64,000 nt of DNA from Rhodococcoides fascians NBRC 12155 = LMG 3623 (GCF_001894785.1 NZ_BCWW01000003.1:434001-498000), one strand, 5' to 3'; numbered from the stretch's first letter, positions 43,378 through 53,617 are shown. Translations and numbers: made by a program. The notes: a model not told the origin generated them from the letters alone.

Positions 43378-44469
43378 ATGACGCTCTCCCTCGACACCCC
43401 GTCACTCGACGATCAGCGCACGATCAGCATCAGTCCGCTGGTCGCTCCGTCGGTCGTACGCCGCGAGCACGCGGTGGACGACGCGATCTCGGCGAGTGTT
43501 CGTACCGGACGCTCCGGTGTCGTCGACATTCTCGACGGCCGTGACGACCGACTGATCGTCGTGGTCGGCCCGTGTTCGGTGCACGACACCGACGCTGCCC
43601 TCGATTACGCCCGACGCCTCGCCGCCACGGCAGCCGAGCTGGGCGATCGACTGCACATCGTCATGCGGGTCTACTTCGAGAAGCCGCGGACGACGCTCGG
43701 CTGGAAGGGTCTGATCAACGATCCGCACCTCGACGGCAGCTTCGATATCAACGAAGGTCTTCGAGTGGGACGCCAGCTGCTGCTGGACATCTCGGCGCTC
43801 GGCCTGCCCGTCGGCTGCGAATTCCTCGACCCGATCACCCCGCAGTACATTGCGGACCTGGTCAGCTACGGTGCCATCGGAGCACGGACCGCAGCCAGCC
43901 AGGTGCACCGGCAGCTGTGCAGCGCCTTGTCGATGCCGGTCGGCATCAAGAACTCGACCGAAGGTGACATCCAGGTCGCCGTGGACGGAACCCGCGCCGC
44001 CGCGGCGAGCCACGTCTTCCCCGGAACCGATCTCGACGGCAAGGCGGCTTTGATCAGGACCGTCGGAAACCCCGATTGCCATGTCATCCTGCGCGGCGGC
44101 GTCGACGGACCGAACTACGACGCCGAGTCCGTGGCCGATACCGTTGCTCGCCTGCGTAAGTCGGGTCTGCCGGAGCGAGTCGTCATCGATGCCAGCCACG
44201 GCAACAGCCGCAAGGATCACAACAAGCAGGTGGACGTCGTCACCGACGTGGCCGCCAGGGTCGCGGCCGGCGAGCACGGAACTGTCGGGCTGATGCTCGA
44301 GAGCTTCCTCGTCGCGGGGCGTCAGGACCTCGAGCTCGGCCACCGCGACGAGCTCGTGTACGGCCAGTCCATCACCGATGCATGCCTCGACTGGGACATG
44401 ACGGCAACGCAATTGGCCACTCTCGCGGCGGCCGTCGAGACGCGTCGGGCCTCGAACGCCGCGCGCTGA
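43378..44469 (+). CDS. aroG: 3-deoxy-7-phosphoheptulonate synthase, class I
   Basis: 363 residues of the short AroA-I alpha family (AroG/AroF/AroH). Seen: VVGPCSVHD, the substrate loop EKPRTTLGWKGLINDPHLDG, GARTAASQVHRQL, GIKNSTEGD and DASHGNSRKDHNKQ. It condenses PEP with erythrose 4-phosphate, the entry step of the shikimate pathway. The enzyme is probably feedback-inhibited by one aromatic amino acid; which one is not readable. Expression is likely attenuated through the leader peptide with Tyr, Phe and Trp codons. Confidence 0.96.
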   Translation: MTLSLDTPSLDDQRTISISPLVAPSVVRREHAVDDAISASVRTGRSGVVDILDGRDDRLIVVVGPCSVHDTDAALDYARRLAATAAELGDRLHIVMRVYFEKPRTTLGWKGLINDPHLDGSFDINEGLRVGRQLLLDISALGLPVGCEFLDPITPQYIADLVSYGAIGARTAASQVHRQLCSALSMPVGIKNSTEGDIQVAVDGTRAAAASHVFPGTDLDGKAALIRTVGNPDCHVILRGGVDGPNYDAESVADTVARLRKSGLPERVVIDASHGNSRKDHNKQVDVVTDVAARVAAGEHGTVGLMLESFLVAGRQDLELGHRDELVYGQSITDACLDWDMTATQLATLAAAVETRRASNAAR

Positions 44470-44480
44470 CGCGTCGTGCG

Positions 44481-45101
44481 TTACCGAACCCCGCGCGGTC
44501 GAAATTGCACGCTGATGCGTGGGCCGACCGCGCGGGTCGATTTGGGAATTGCATGCTCCCAGGTCCGTTGACAGGACCCGCCCATCACCACCAGGTCGCC
44601 GTGACCGAGGGTGAATTTCAGAGAGGTCCCGCCGCCGCGGGGACGGAGCATGAGTTGTCTTGTCGCACCGAGCGATACGATCGCCACCATCGTGTCCTCG
44701 GTGGCGCTGCGGCCGATGTTGTCGCCGTGCCAGGCGACGCTGTCGGACCCGTCGCGGTAGTAACACAGTCCCGCGGTGGCGAACGACTCTCCGAGCTCGC
44801 TTCGGTAGTGGTCGTCCAGTGCATCGCGGGCCTCGTACAGTGCCGCATGCGGCCAGTGCTCCCGCTCGGCGTAGTACCGAACCAGGCGCGGCACATCGAC
44901 CACGCGGTCGTACATCTGCCTGCGTTCGGCGCGCCAGTCGACGTCGGTGACCAGCGAATCGAAAAGGTCGCTGTCGGACAACCAGCCCGGCCGCACATCG
45001 ACCCAGGCACCGAGCGTCAGCTCGCGGCGGGTGACGGACTGCAGCGACCCGACGCCACCGTCGTCGTCACCGAACAGCGAACCTTGCATCGCGAGCGACA
45101 T
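44481..45101 (-). CDS. alkB: AlkB-type 2-oxoglutarate/Fe(II) dioxygenase
   Basis: 206 residues from the ATG at 45101 (MSLAMQGSLFGDDDGG); the longer frame would overlap the divergent VOC gene. Iron and 2-oxoglutarate ligands are visible as WHGDN (His, Asp), WEHAIPK (His) and RISVQFRPR (Arg). YYRDGSDSVAWHGD is typical of AlkB. It removes methyl groups from alkylated bases in DNA or RNA by oxidation. It is convergent with aroG (12 bp). Confidence 0.93.
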   Translation of the reverse strand: MSLAMQGSLFGDDDGGVGSLQSVTRRELTLGAWVDVRPGWLSDSDLFDSLVTDVDWRAERRQMYDRVVDVPRLVRYYAEREHWPHAALYEARDALDDHYRSELGESFATAGLCYYRDGSDSVAWHGDNIGRSATEDTMVAIVSLGATRQLMLRPRGGGTSLKFTLGHGDLVVMGGSCQRTWEHAIPKSTRAVGPRISVQFRPRGVR

Positions 45102-45159
45102 GACTCGACTGTATCGAACAGGTGTTCCCATTACCAGCTCCCGGCGGTATCGTTCTCGC

Positions 45160-45585
45160 ATGGGTTACCGAATTCAGGTCGTCGTGGACAGCGTCGACCC
45201 GCATGCGCTCGCGGCATGGTGGGCACAGACTCTCGGCTGGCAGGTCGAACCCAGCAACGAGGAGTTCATTCGCGAGATGGTTGCGGCAGGCCACGCCCGA
45301 GAGGAGGACACAACCGTGTTCGACGGCGTTCTGGTGTGGCGAGCAGGCCAGGGCATCACCGATCCGGAATCTCCGGGCACCCCGCGGGTGCTGTTTCAGG
45401 CGGTACCCGAATCGAAGTCCGTGAAGAACCGACTCCATCTCGACGTTCGCGTCGGTGACGGACGCGAGGCGGTGGTGACCGAACTCGAAGGTCGAGGCGC
45501 GTCGTTACTGCATCGCGGGCAGCAAGGGCCCAGCACCTGGATCACCATGACCGATCCCGAGGGCAACGAGTTCTGCGTCAGCTGA
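45160..45585 (+). CDS. VOC-superfamily (glyoxalase-like) protein
   Basis: 141 residues from the ATG at 45160. Two beta-alpha-beta-beta-beta units of the glyoxalase/bleomycin-resistance fold are seen, starting YRIQVVVDSVDPHALAAWWAQTLGW and ending WITMTDPEGNEFCVS, the standard C-terminal motif with a metal-ligand glutamate. Actinobacterial proteins of this subgroup are mostly uncharacterised. Divergent from alkB with about 60 bp between starts. Confidence 0.88.
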   Translation: MGYRIQVVVDSVDPHALAAWWAQTLGWQVEPSNEEFIREMVAAGHAREEDTTVFDGVLVWRAGQGITDPESPGTPRVLFQAVPESKSVKNRLHLDVRVGDGREAVVTELEGRGASLLHRGQQGPSTWITMTDPEGNEFCVS

Positions 45586-45596
45586 TCGCGCCGGCT

Positions 45597-46616
45597 CTAT
45601 CGATACGCGCCGGGAGTTTGCCCGGTCCAGCGCTTGAAGGCCCGGCGGAATGCGCTCGGTTCGGAGAAGCCCAGGCGGGCCGAGATGTCGTCCACGCTGT
45701 CGCCGCGGCTCAACCCCGAGATGGCCGCGTCGCGCAGAACCTCCTCGCGGAGCTGATTGATGGAGGTGCCTTCCTGGCGAAGGACGCGGCGCAGATGCGG
45801 CGGGCTGATGTTGAGCATGGCCGCAATCTCTTCGGTAGCCGGCGTACCGCCTCTGAATCCGGTCTCCAGGGCCCTTCGGACCTGACTCGACGCAGTGCTG
45901 TCGTAGTCCCTCGACGAGAACAGCAGGTTGGGTGACTCCGCGAGGTACTCGGCCAGTGTGGCCTCGGTCTGCACTATCGGGGCGCGCATGAGCGCGGTGT
46001 CGAATTCCAGTGCGGCGCGGTCGGATCCGAACTGCACATGAGTTCCGAATATGGTGTCGTACATCTTCCCGGCCTCGGGCCCGGGCAGTGCATAGGGCAA
46101 CTGAACCGACAGGAGTTTGACCCGGTTACCGATCAGCCACGCCGCGAACCGATGTAGCAGAATCAACAGGAAGTCGGTCAGCAATCGTTCGGCGAGCTCG
46201 TTCGCTTCGGGGCTGAGATCGGTCGTGGCTTCGACGTGCACCGTCAGAACCGTCGACTGCTCGGTTCGATCCAGCGTCATCGGTTTCACCGGAATGAGCA
46301 CGCGCATGGTCTCGGACATTCGAATCAGCGCTGCCCACAGATTCTCCGTGTGTATCAACGTCTGACACACCACCCGAAAACTGCCGCGCCGCACGGGAAC
46401 TGCGGCGAGTCCGAAGAGTTCGTCGCCGGTCATCGCCCAGACGGCCTGGGTGAACGCGGTGACCTGTCGGGTGGTGAGCCGCTCCGCCGGGTCGTCCAGA
46501 ATGGTGGTTCCGATCCCGGCCATCGACAACGGGTACGTCAGGTCCACTCCGCCGTTGGCCGCGAGGTCGACGGCTTGCCTGACGAAGTACGCCGGAATCG
46601 TCGGTTGCGCAGTCAC
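45597..46616 (-). CDS. AraC-family regulator
   Basis: 339 residues from a GTG (VTAQPTIPAYFVRQAVDL) that overlaps the aminotransferase stop (GTGA). An N-terminal arabinose-binding-like (OruR/ArgR-type) domain precedes the C-terminal AraC double helix-turn-helix (MLNISPPHLRRVLRQEGTSINQLREEVLRDAAI, SRGDSVDDISARLGFSEPSAFRRAFKRWTGQTPGAYR). Regulators of this type often control amine, amino acid or steroid catabolism. Coupling to an aminotransferase suggests it may control that gene, but no ligand can be named. Confidence 0.9.
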   Translation of the reverse strand: MTAQPTIPAYFVRQAVDLAANGGVDLTYPLSMAGIGTTILDDPAERLTTRQVTAFTQAVWAMTGDELFGLAAVPVRRGSFRVVCQTLIHTENLWAALIRMSETMRVLIPVKPMTLDRTEQSTVLTVHVEATTDLSPEANELAERLLTDFLLILLHRFAAWLIGNRVKLLSVQLPYALPGPEAGKMYDTIFGTHVQFGSDRAALEFDTALMRAPIVQTEATLAEYLAESPNLLFSSRDYDSTASSQVRRALETGFRGGTPATEEIAAMLNISPPHLRRVLRQEGTSINQLREEVLRDAAISGLSRGDSVDDISARLGFSEPSAFRRAFKRWTGQTPGAYR

Positions 46617-47785
46617 AATCGCCGTAACCTCTCGGCGGCATCGGCGAGCACGTGGTCCTGCTTGCAGAAAGCGAAGCGCACCAAGGACTTCCACGGCGCG
46701 GGCTCGTCGACGAAGGCAGTCACCGGTACCGCGGCGACGCCCACGAGATCGGGCAGGGAGCGACAGAACTCGTACGCATCACCGCGGCCGATCGGTGCGA
46801 TATCGGCGCACACGAAATACGTTCCGGCGCTGTGCTTGACGTCCGCACCCGCCTCGGTCAACGCCGCGGACAGCGTGTCTCGCTTGTGCTGCAGACCGTC
46901 GCGCATGGCGGCGATCCACGCCTGCTCGTGACCGAGTGCGTACGCGACGGCGGGCTGGAACGGGGTACCGCCGACGAAGCTCATGAACTGCTTGGCGGCG
47001 CGCACCGCATCGATCAGCTCTTTCGGTCCGAGCGCCCACCCGGTTTTCCAGCCGGTGGCGTTGAACGTCTTCGCGGCACTGGACACGGTGACGGTTCGCT
47101 CGAACATGCCCGGCAGCGTCGCGATCGGGGTGTGCACACCGTCGTCGAAGATCAGATGCTCGTACACCTCGTCGGTGAGCACGAGCAGGTCGTGGGCGAT
47201 CGCGATCTCGGAGATACGGATCATCGTCTCGCGATCGAACACGGTGCCGGTGGGATTGTGCGGCGAGTTGACGATCAGCATGCGCGTTCGTGGGCTCACG
47301 GCCCGTTCGAGGGCGTCGGTGTCGACGGTCCATCCGTTGCCATCGGTGACCAGGGGAACGGCCGTGCGAGTGGCTCCGGCCAACGCCACAGCGGCCGCAT
47401 AGGAGTCGTAGAACGGCTCGATCAACAGCACGTCGTCGCCCGCCTCGATCAAGCCGAGCAGCGTCGCCGAGATGGCCTCGGTGGCACCCACGGTGACGAG
47501 AACCTGCGAATCGGGGTCGTACCGAAGTCCGAACCGGGCGAGCCGGTCGTCGGAGATGGCGGCGCGCAGGACCGGCATCCCCGGGCCGGGGGAGTACTGG
47601 TTGAGGCCGTTCGCGATGGCGTCACGCGCGGCCTCGAGCATGGCCGACGGTCCGTCCGTGTCCGGGAATCCCTGCCCCAGATTGACGGCGTTCTTCGCCA
47701 CCGCGAGTGCGGTCATCTCGGCGAAAATGGTCGATGCGAACGGGCGCAACCGGGTCACTGTGCGCGACGGCAACATCTCGGACAT
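46613..47785 (-). CDS. PLP-dependent class I aminotransferase (DapC/YbdL-like)
   Basis: About 390 residues. The PLP lysine is in SSAAKTFNATGWKTGW, with NSPHNPTG and LTDEVYEH binding segments and the GLNQYSPGPGMPVLRAAI loop. It resembles Rv0858c, named DapC (N-succinyldiaminopimelate aminotransferase) in M. tuberculosis, and also kynurenine- or methionine-oxo-acid transaminases such as YbdL. The start is uncertain: ATG at 47785, a GTG at 47803, or a later methionine (MLPSRTVTRLRPFAS). The symbol is left blank because the substrate is not certain. Confidence 0.9.
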   Translation of the reverse strand: MSEMLPSRTVTRLRPFASTIFAEMTALAVAKNAVNLGQGFPDTDGPSAMLEAARDAIANGLNQYSPGPGMPVLRAAISDDRLARFGLRYDPDSQVLVTVGATEAISATLLGLIEAGDDVLLIEPFYDSYAAAVALAGATRTAVPLVTDGNGWTVDTDALERAVSPRTRMLIVNSPHNPTGTVFDRETMIRISEIAIAHDLLVLTDEVYEHLIFDDGVHTPIATLPGMFERTVTVSSAAKTFNATGWKTGWALGPKELIDAVRAAKQFMSFVGGTPFQPAVAYALGHEQAWIAAMRDGLQHKRDTLSAALTEAGADVKHSAGTYFVCADIAPIGRGDAYEFCRSLPDLVGVAAVPVTAFVDEPAPWKSLVRFAFCKQDHVLADAAERLRRL

Positions 47786-47847
47786 TCCTGCAGCGTAGTT
47801 CACACAGTCGGCGCGAGCGTCGGACCTGCGTCTGTACTGTGCCTGTC

Positions 47848-48834
47848 ATGCGATTCGGAATGTTCGTGCCTCAGGGTTGGCGGCTGGATCTGGTCGGGAT
47901 CGATCCGGCCCAGCAGTGGAGTGTGCTGCGCGAGCATGCCGTTGCCGCCGAAGCCGGACCGTGGGAATCGCTGTGGGTCTACGACCACTTCCACACCGTT
48001 CCTGTCGCGACGGACGAGGCGACGCACGAGGCCTGGTCGCTGATGTCCGCATTGGCCGCGTCGACCTCGCGTATCCGACTGGGTCAGATGTGCACGGCGA
48101 TGTCCTACCGCAACCCCGCCTATCTGGCGAAAGTTGCTGCGACAGTGGACATCATCTCCGGCGGTCGGGTCGAGATGGGTATCGGCGGCGGTTGGCATGA
48201 GCACGAGTTCCGCGCCTACGGCTACGGATTTCCCTCTGCCGGTGAACGATTGGGCCGCCTCGACGAGGGCGTACAGATCTTCAAACAAGCGTGGACCACC
48301 GGCGAGGTGTATCTCGACGGCAAGCACTACGAGATCGACGGTGCCGTGGTGCGCCCACTGCCCCTGCAGGAGGGTGGCATCCCACTGTGGATCGCCGGTG
48401 GCGGCGAAAAAGTGACACTGAAGATCGCAGCGAAATACGCGAACTACACCAACTTCGATGGAACCCCTACCGGATTCGCCGCCAAATCGGCTCTGCTGCG
48501 CGATCATTGCGCAGCCGTCGGCACGGACTTCGACGCCATCGTCCGCTCGGCCAACTACAACGTGGCCATCGGCTCCACGGAGGCCGAGGTGCAGGAGCGG
48601 CTACGCGCTCTCGAGGCTCGACTGACCGAACACGTCGGAGCCGAGAAGGCACACGAGGCATTGGGCGCATACCGCGGAATGCCCGCCGTCGGAACACCCG
48701 AGCAGATCGTCGAGAACCTCACCGAACTGCAGCAGCAGGGCATGACGTACGGAATCTTCTACTTCCCGGAAGCCGCCTACGACCGCTCCGGCATCGAACT
48801 CTTCGAGCGCGAGGTCATCCCGGCTCTTCGGTAG
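47848..48834 (+). CDS. LLM-class (probably F420-dependent) oxidoreductase
   Basis: 328 residues of a luciferase-like TIM barrel beginning MRFGMFVPQGWRLDLVGID. RIRLGQMCTAMSYRNPAYLAKVAATVDIISGGRVEMGIGGGW is the cofactor-binding core seen in F420-dependent members common in actinobacteria; FMN use cannot be excluded. The stop TAG falls inside a dispersed repeat, and the last 20 bp overlap the convergent DUF3239 gene. Substrate unknown. Confidence 0.9.
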   Translation: MRFGMFVPQGWRLDLVGIDPAQQWSVLREHAVAAEAGPWESLWVYDHFHTVPVATDEATHEAWSLMSALAASTSRIRLGQMCTAMSYRNPAYLAKVAATVDIISGGRVEMGIGGGWHEHEFRAYGYGFPSAGERLGRLDEGVQIFKQAWTTGEVYLDGKHYEIDGAVVRPLPLQEGGIPLWIAGGGEKVTLKIAAKYANYTNFDGTPTGFAAKSALLRDHCAAVGTDFDAIVRSANYNVAIGSTEAEVQERLRALEARLTEHVGAEKAHEALGAYRGMPAVGTPEQIVENLTELQQQGMTYGIFYFPEAAYDRSGIELFEREVIPALR

Positions 48835-49540
48835 GTCGTTCCGCAGGCTCCACTCCCGGCTCTTCGGTAGGCCGCGTCAGATCCTCGGGCAGATCGGCGG
48901 GGTCCACGAGCAGCTGCTGGTTCTTGGCCTTGCGTACCTTCTCCGACAGACCGATGTTGGCGTGCAGCAGTGCCCATTCGCCCTCGGTGATCTCGGCGGC
49001 GGCGCGCGCCAGGACGGCCGCGTCGGTGGTGCCCCAGGCGATCGGCATCGCCGACACCAGCTGCCAGGTGCGTCCACCGGTGTTACGGCCGCGATCGGCG
49101 AGCACCGACACCGCAGGCACCTCGGCACCGCGTTCGACGGCGTGGCCGGGCAGCGCACGGACGACGCGCGTGATCAGGACGTAGTGCGGCTCGTCGACTC
49201 CTGGTTTCGCGACATCGACCAGCGACAGCAACGTCGCGCCGCTCGGCATCGTCTCGGCCACCACCGCCGGAACCAGATCGCCCCGGGTGTAGAGCGATTC
49301 GATGGACCCCATCTTCTTCGGTGCCCACACCATGACCCACAGGGACGTCGCCGCCCCGATGCAGAACACGCCGCCGAGGATGTACGACCACGGCGTCGCG
49401 ATCCAGAAGAACCAGATCCCCAGTGCCAGCAGGACCGCTGCCGTGAGCGCCGCGGACATCCGCAGCCGGCGAAGTTCGGTGAACGTCTCGTTGACCGACT
49501 TCGCGTGGGCTACGTCTACAGGGAACTCGAATCGGCGCAC
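48815..49540 (-). CDS. DUF3239 membrane protein
   Basis: 241 residues from the GTG at 49540 (VRRFEFPVDVAHAKSVNETF). Two adjacent transmembrane helices (LTAAVLLALGIWFFWIA and YILGGVFCIGAATSLWVMV) precede a cytosolic beta-rich domain. The pattern fits DUF3239, found in Corynebacteriales and relatives; function unknown. The C-terminus TRPTEEPGVEPAERPTEEPG is a duplicated motif produced by a dispersed DNA repeat, so the tail is likely recently acquired. Confidence 0.8.
   Translation of the reverse strand: MRRFEFPVDVAHAKSVNETFTELRRLRMSAALTAAVLLALGIWFFWIATPWSYILGGVFCIGAATSLWVMVWAPKKMGSIESLYTRGDLVPAVVAETMPSGATLLSLVDVAKPGVDEPHYVLITRVVRALPGHAVERGAEVPAVSVLADRGRNTGGRTWQLVSAMPIAWGTTDAAVLARAAAEITEGEWALLHANIGLSEKVRKAKNQQLLVDPADLPEDLTRPTEEPGVEPAERPTEEPG
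48819..48871 (+). repeat. Dispersed repeat copy flanked by a 17-bp direct duplication
   Basis: The shared core AGGTCGTTCCGCAGGCTCC-ACTCCC (48833-48857) matches the copies in cydC and mshD. It is bounded by CCCGGCTCTTCGGTAGG at 48819-48835 and again at 48855-48871. It supplies the LLM stop codon and the DUF3239 tail on the opposite strand. Confidence 0.8.
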
Positions 49541-49580
49541 ACTGCTATTCCTAGCATGCCGCCGATCCCGACACGAAGCG

Positions 49581-51236
49581 TCAGATTGCCGGGCCGAGCA
49601 GGTCGTCGGCGTCGGTGATGCGGTACGCGTACCCCTGTTCGGCGAGGAACCGCTGCCGGTGCGCGGCGTATTCGGCGTCGAGGGTGTCGCGCGAGACCAC
49701 CGAGTAGAAGTGCGCCTGACCACCGTCGTGTTTCGGCCGAAGCAATCGGCCCAGTCGCTGGGCTTCTTCCTGCCGGGAGCCGAACGTTCCAGAAACCTGG
49801 ACTGCCACCGACGCTTCGGGAAGGTCGATCGAGAAGTTCGCCACCTTGCTCACCACCAGAGTCTGGATCTCACCCTTGCGGAAGGCGTCGAACAGCACCT
49901 CGCGTTCCTTGTTCTTGGTCGAGCCCTGGATCACCGGCGCGTTCAGGGCTTCACCGAGTTCGTTCAGCTGATCGAGGTACGCGCCGATCACCAACGTCGG
50001 AGCGTCTTGGTGTTTCGCCAGAATGGACTTCACGACGGCGATCTTGGTGTGCGCGGTCGAGCAGAGCTTGTAGCGCTCCTCGGGTTCGGCGACCGCGTAC
50101 GACATGCGCTCGGCGTCGGTGAGGGTGACGCGCACCTCGATGCACTCGGCCGGTGCGATCCACCCCTGCGCCTCGATGTCCTTCCAGGGCGCGTCGTAGC
50201 GCTTGGGCCCGATCAACGAGAAGACGTCGCCCTCGCGTCCGTCCTCGCGGACGAGCGTGGCCGTCAAGCCGAGTCGACGCCGTGACTGCAGGTCGGCTGT
50301 CATGCGGAACACCGGTGCGGGGAGCAGGTGCACCTCGTCGTAGATCACCAATCCCCAGTCGCGGGAGTCGAACAGCTCCAGGTGCTTGTACTCACCCTTG
50401 GTTCGACGGGTGATGACCTGGTACGTGGCGATTGTCACAGGGCGGATCTCTTTGCGCTCACCCGAATACTCGCCGATTTCCTCCTCGGTGAGCGACGTGC
50501 GAGCGATGAGCTCGCGCTTCCACTGCCTGCCGGCGACGGTGTTGGTGACCAGGATCAGCGTGGTGGCCTTGGCCCTGGCCATCGCCGCCGCACCGACCAT
50601 GGTCTTACCCGCACCACACGGCAGCACGACGACGCCGGAGCCGCCGGCCCAGAACGAATCCGCGGCCATCTCCTGGTAGTCGCGCAGCGTCCACTTGCCG
50701 CCCTCGGTATCGAGCTCGATCGGATGCGCTTCGCCGTCGACGTAGCCGGCGAGGTCCTCGGCGGGCCAGCCGATCTTGAGCAACATCTGCTTCACGTGGC
50801 CGCGTTCGCTCGGATGCACGATGACCGTGTCCTCGTCCACCATCGCGCCGAGCATGGGCGCAATCTTCTTGTGCCGCATCACTTCGGTGAGCACGGCGCG
50901 GTCCAGGCTGATCAGCACCAGACCGTGGACCGGGCTCTTGACCAACTGCAACCGGCCGTATCGGGCCATCGTGTCGACGATGTCGACCAGCAACGGCTGC
51001 GGTACCGCGTAGCGCGAGAAGTTGACCAACGCGTCGACCACCTGCTCGGCATCGTGACCGGCAGCGCGCGCGTTCCACAGCGCCAGCGGGGTGATGCGGT
51101 AGGTGTGCACGTGCTCGGGCGCACGTTCGAGCTCGGCGAACGGTGCGATCGCCGCCCGCGCTGCGCCCGCGAGTTCGTGATCGACCTCGAGCAACAGCGT
51201 TTTGTCGGACTGGACGATCAGCGGGCCGTCGGTCAC
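49581..51236 (-). CDS. XPB/Rad25-type DNA helicase
   Basis: 551 residues from the GTG at 51236, preceded by AGGAGG. An N-terminal XPB-specific domain is followed by helicase domain 1 with GAGKTMVGAAAMARA (Walker A), IYDEVHLL (DEVH box) and GLTATLVREDGREGD, then domain 2 with QEEAQRLGRLLRPKHDGGQAHFYSVVSRDT. These identify bacterial XPB (Rv0861c, ercc3), a 3'-5' helicase proposed to act in DNA repair. The Rv0862c-type gene is just upstream on the same strand. Confidence 0.95.
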   Translation of the reverse strand: MTDGPLIVQSDKTLLLEVDHELAGAARAAIAPFAELERAPEHVHTYRITPLALWNARAAGHDAEQVVDALVNFSRYAVPQPLLVDIVDTMARYGRLQLVKSPVHGLVLISLDRAVLTEVMRHKKIAPMLGAMVDEDTVIVHPSERGHVKQMLLKIGWPAEDLAGYVDGEAHPIELDTEGGKWTLRDYQEMAADSFWAGGSGVVVLPCGAGKTMVGAAAMARAKATTLILVTNTVAGRQWKRELIARTSLTEEEIGEYSGERKEIRPVTIATYQVITRRTKGEYKHLELFDSRDWGLVIYDEVHLLPAPVFRMTADLQSRRRLGLTATLVREDGREGDVFSLIGPKRYDAPWKDIEAQGWIAPAECIEVRVTLTDAERMSYAVAEPEERYKLCSTAHTKIAVVKSILAKHQDAPTLVIGAYLDQLNELGEALNAPVIQGSTKNKEREVLFDAFRKGEIQTLVVSKVANFSIDLPEASVAVQVSGTFGSRQEEAQRLGRLLRPKHDGGQAHFYSVVSRDTLDAEYAAHRQRFLAEQGYAYRITDADDLLGPAI

Positions 51237-51325
51237 GGTTCCTCCTAGAGACTTCTGCTGCGCCCGAAAGAGCGCAACTTCTCCATTGTCCACAGGTAGG
51301 GGCCCGCGTGCACGTGAGCAGTGAC

Positions 51326-53617
51326 TCAGTCCACCAAGGCGACGGAGGTGATGCGGTGCAGAGTGAACCGCCGCACGCCCCCGGTGGCGGGATCGAATGC
51401 GTCGAGTTGGCCGCCGCCGATGCTGATCGGATCGACGATGCGGTGGGTCGCGACGCCCTGCGCGTCGACGTACCCGATGCTGACGCTGCGCTTGACCTTC
51501 GCTGCTGTCTGCAGCAGCGTCATGGTCGCGGTGCTGCTCGCGCGAGATCCGTCGGCGCGCACCACCGCACCGCCGTTGCCCGCAGCGCGGTCGGCGGCTC
51601 GCATTCCGCGTACCAACGACCCGAGCTGCTCGTCGGTGGGAACGGCCGGGGTACGGAAGGTCTGACGCGGCCGCCGCGCCGACACCCGGGAGCCGCGGGC
51701 TCGAAGATCGACGATGGTGCCGGACGAGTCTTCACCCGCGGGCGCGAATCCGGCTCCGGCGAGTACCGACAGCACCTCGGCCAGCGGTGCCTGGGAGATC
51801 GCGACGGTCGGGGCGAGGGCGCGCAGGGCGAGCGACTCGGCGGCCGGAGAGGCCATCACCTCGGCGAGCAACGCCGGATCCTCGCACCGGACGAACGACG
51901 CGGCCACGCCGGCGCGTAGTCGGCCGTGACGCCTGGCCACGTCGTCGATCAGATACGTCAGGGCCTGCGGAACCGGAGTGCGGGAATGGGTCGCGAACAA
52001 CGAATGCAACTCCGAGGCCGTCAGGCCCACGTCGAGGGCCCGGCGCAGGCTCGTGTCGCTGATGCGATACATCGTCGCGGCACCTGCCGACTCGACGTCG
52101 GCGACGAGCGCGATCCGATCCTGCAGATCCGGTTCGAGCGGTCCCGGTGCCACCAGCGTCAGGTCGGCCTGCACCAACACGTAGTCGATCGGCTCGGGGA
52201 GTGCCGCGCGCATGTCGGCCTCGGCATTACCGTCGTGCAGCAGCGAGCGTCCCGGCGTCGACATCGCGCCGCGCGCGACCACTCCCAGCGCGGTCGCCTC
52301 GGCGATCACGTGCCCGACGGGGGTCACGCCGAACCGTCCGGACCACCGGGGTCGACGCCACGTCAGTGTGCGGGTGAGGTCGGTGGGCGTCGCGGCGTGT
52401 CCACTGCCGAGCTCGGCCAGAAGCTCCAGGATCATGCGACGGTCGCGGGGCGCGGCAGGCGAGCGGACTTCGTCCGACAACGCGGCGATGGGCTTGTCGT
52501 TGGGGTCACGCATGCCGATCACCCACGGTGCTCGCGGCGTCTCGAGCCAGGCGGAGGCGAGGGTGTGCCACCGGGCGGCCGGGGCCGCGGCGAGCCACGC
52601 GTCGACGGCGGGCGTCGGTGCCCAGTAGTCGTCGCCGGTGTCGGCAGAGGGGACAGGGTCCGGGGTTCCGCTGGAGATCAGATGGGCGGCGGCGAGCAGT
52701 TCGACGAGGATGCTCACGCGGTCGTCGTCGAGTCCGGTGGCCTTGGTGATCTTGCGCAGCTCGCGCACTCCGAGCCCGCCGGCCTTGAGGGCGGGAGCCG
52801 GTGACGCGGACAGCGCCTCGATGATGGCCACACAGTGCCGCCCGAGCTCCAGTGCCTCGCCCGCCGCGGCAGCGTCGACGTCGGCGAGCGCATGTGCAGT
52901 GGTCGTCAGCTTCGGTTCGGCGAGTGAGCGGGGATCCGTCATGGGCTCGCCGCGCAATATCTGTCCGACCTGGACGGGGAGTTCGACGGTTTGCTCGTCC
53001 AACCAGATCAGCAGGCCTGCGGCGAGCAGTTTCTGCACGGGCCGATCGGGTGGGGTGCCCGGTGCGGCGTCTCGGGTACGGCCGGTGGGCGAAGACCTGG
53101 CCAGGGTGTCGAGAAGATTGCGTTCGCCGTCTTCGAGTGCGGCCAGCGCTGTGGTGATGTGGGTTTCGGTGAGGGTGTCCACCGGGTCGAGTGCGCGGCC
53201 GATGCGCCACGGCACGGCGTCCGCAGCGGTTGCGCTGATCCGGAACCCGGCGGCGTCGCCCCAGACGAGAAAGCGTTCGCGCAGTTGGGACAGCGCTTTG
53301 TCCACGGCTTTGGCCGGGGCGCGCTTGGCGATGACGGACAGCAGCGTGGCCCTGGTGACCGGACGCTCGTAGGCCTCTTCGATGGCCAGGATCTCGAGCA
53401 CGGTCAGGGCCAGGGTGTCGAGGGTGTCCGCAGTGTGCAGGATCGACCGGCGTTGCTCTGCCCGGCCGGCCAGCACTGCCAGCGAGGCGGGCGGCGGCGC
53501 AGTCAGATCCGGACGCAACGACATGGCCTTGATCAGCTCCGCGTCTGTTCGAGCTGCGATCCACTGAGGCAGATCGGGAGGCATGTCGGTGTGTCGGGGC
53601 GCAGTCGTGTCGGTCAT
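51326..53617 (-). CDS. Helicase C-terminal-domain (helicase-associated) protein, Rv0862c type
   Basis: 763 residues. An N-terminal winged-helix-like region ([39 protein letters not shown]) is followed by a large helical part and a C-terminal helicase_C_3/WYL-like domain ([44 protein letters not shown]). No Walker A is present, so it is not a helicase itself. It is a constant neighbour of XPB in actinobacteria, and a role as partner of XPB in repair is inferred. The 5' end is divergent from a small gene at 53679. Confidence 0.85.
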   Translation of the reverse strand: MTDTTAPRHTDMPPDLPQWIAARTDAELIKAMSLRPDLTAPPPASLAVLAGRAEQRRSILHTADTLDTLALTVLEILAIEEAYERPVTRATLLSVIAKRAPAKAVDKALSQLRERFLVWGDAAGFRISATAADAVPWRIGRALDPVDTLTETHITTALAALEDGERNLLDTLARSSPTGRTRDAAPGTPPDRPVQKLLAAGLLIWLDEQTVELPVQVGQILRGEPMTDPRSLAEPKLTTTAHALADVDAAAAGEALELGRHCVAIIEALSASPAPALKAGGLGVRELRKITKATGLDDDRVSILVELLAAAHLISSGTPDPVPSADTGDDYWAPTPAVDAWLAAAPAARWHTLASAWLETPRAPWVIGMRDPNDKPIAALSDEVRSPAAPRDRRMILELLAELGSGHAATPTDLTRTLTWRRPRWSGRFGVTPVGHVIAEATALGVVARGAMSTPGRSLLHDGNAEADMRAALPEPIDYVLVQADLTLVAPGPLEPDLQDRIALVADVESAGAATMYRISDTSLRRALDVGLTASELHSLFATHSRTPVPQALTYLIDDVARRHGRLRAGVAASFVRCEDPALLAEVMASPAAESLALRALAPTVAISQAPLAEVLSVLAGAGFAPAGEDSSGTIVDLRARGSRVSARRPRQTFRTPAVPTDEQLGSLVRGMRAADRAAGNGGAVVRADGSRASSTATMTLLQTAAKVKRSVSIGYVDAQGVATHRIVDPISIGGGQLDAFDPATGGVRRFTLHRITSVALVD

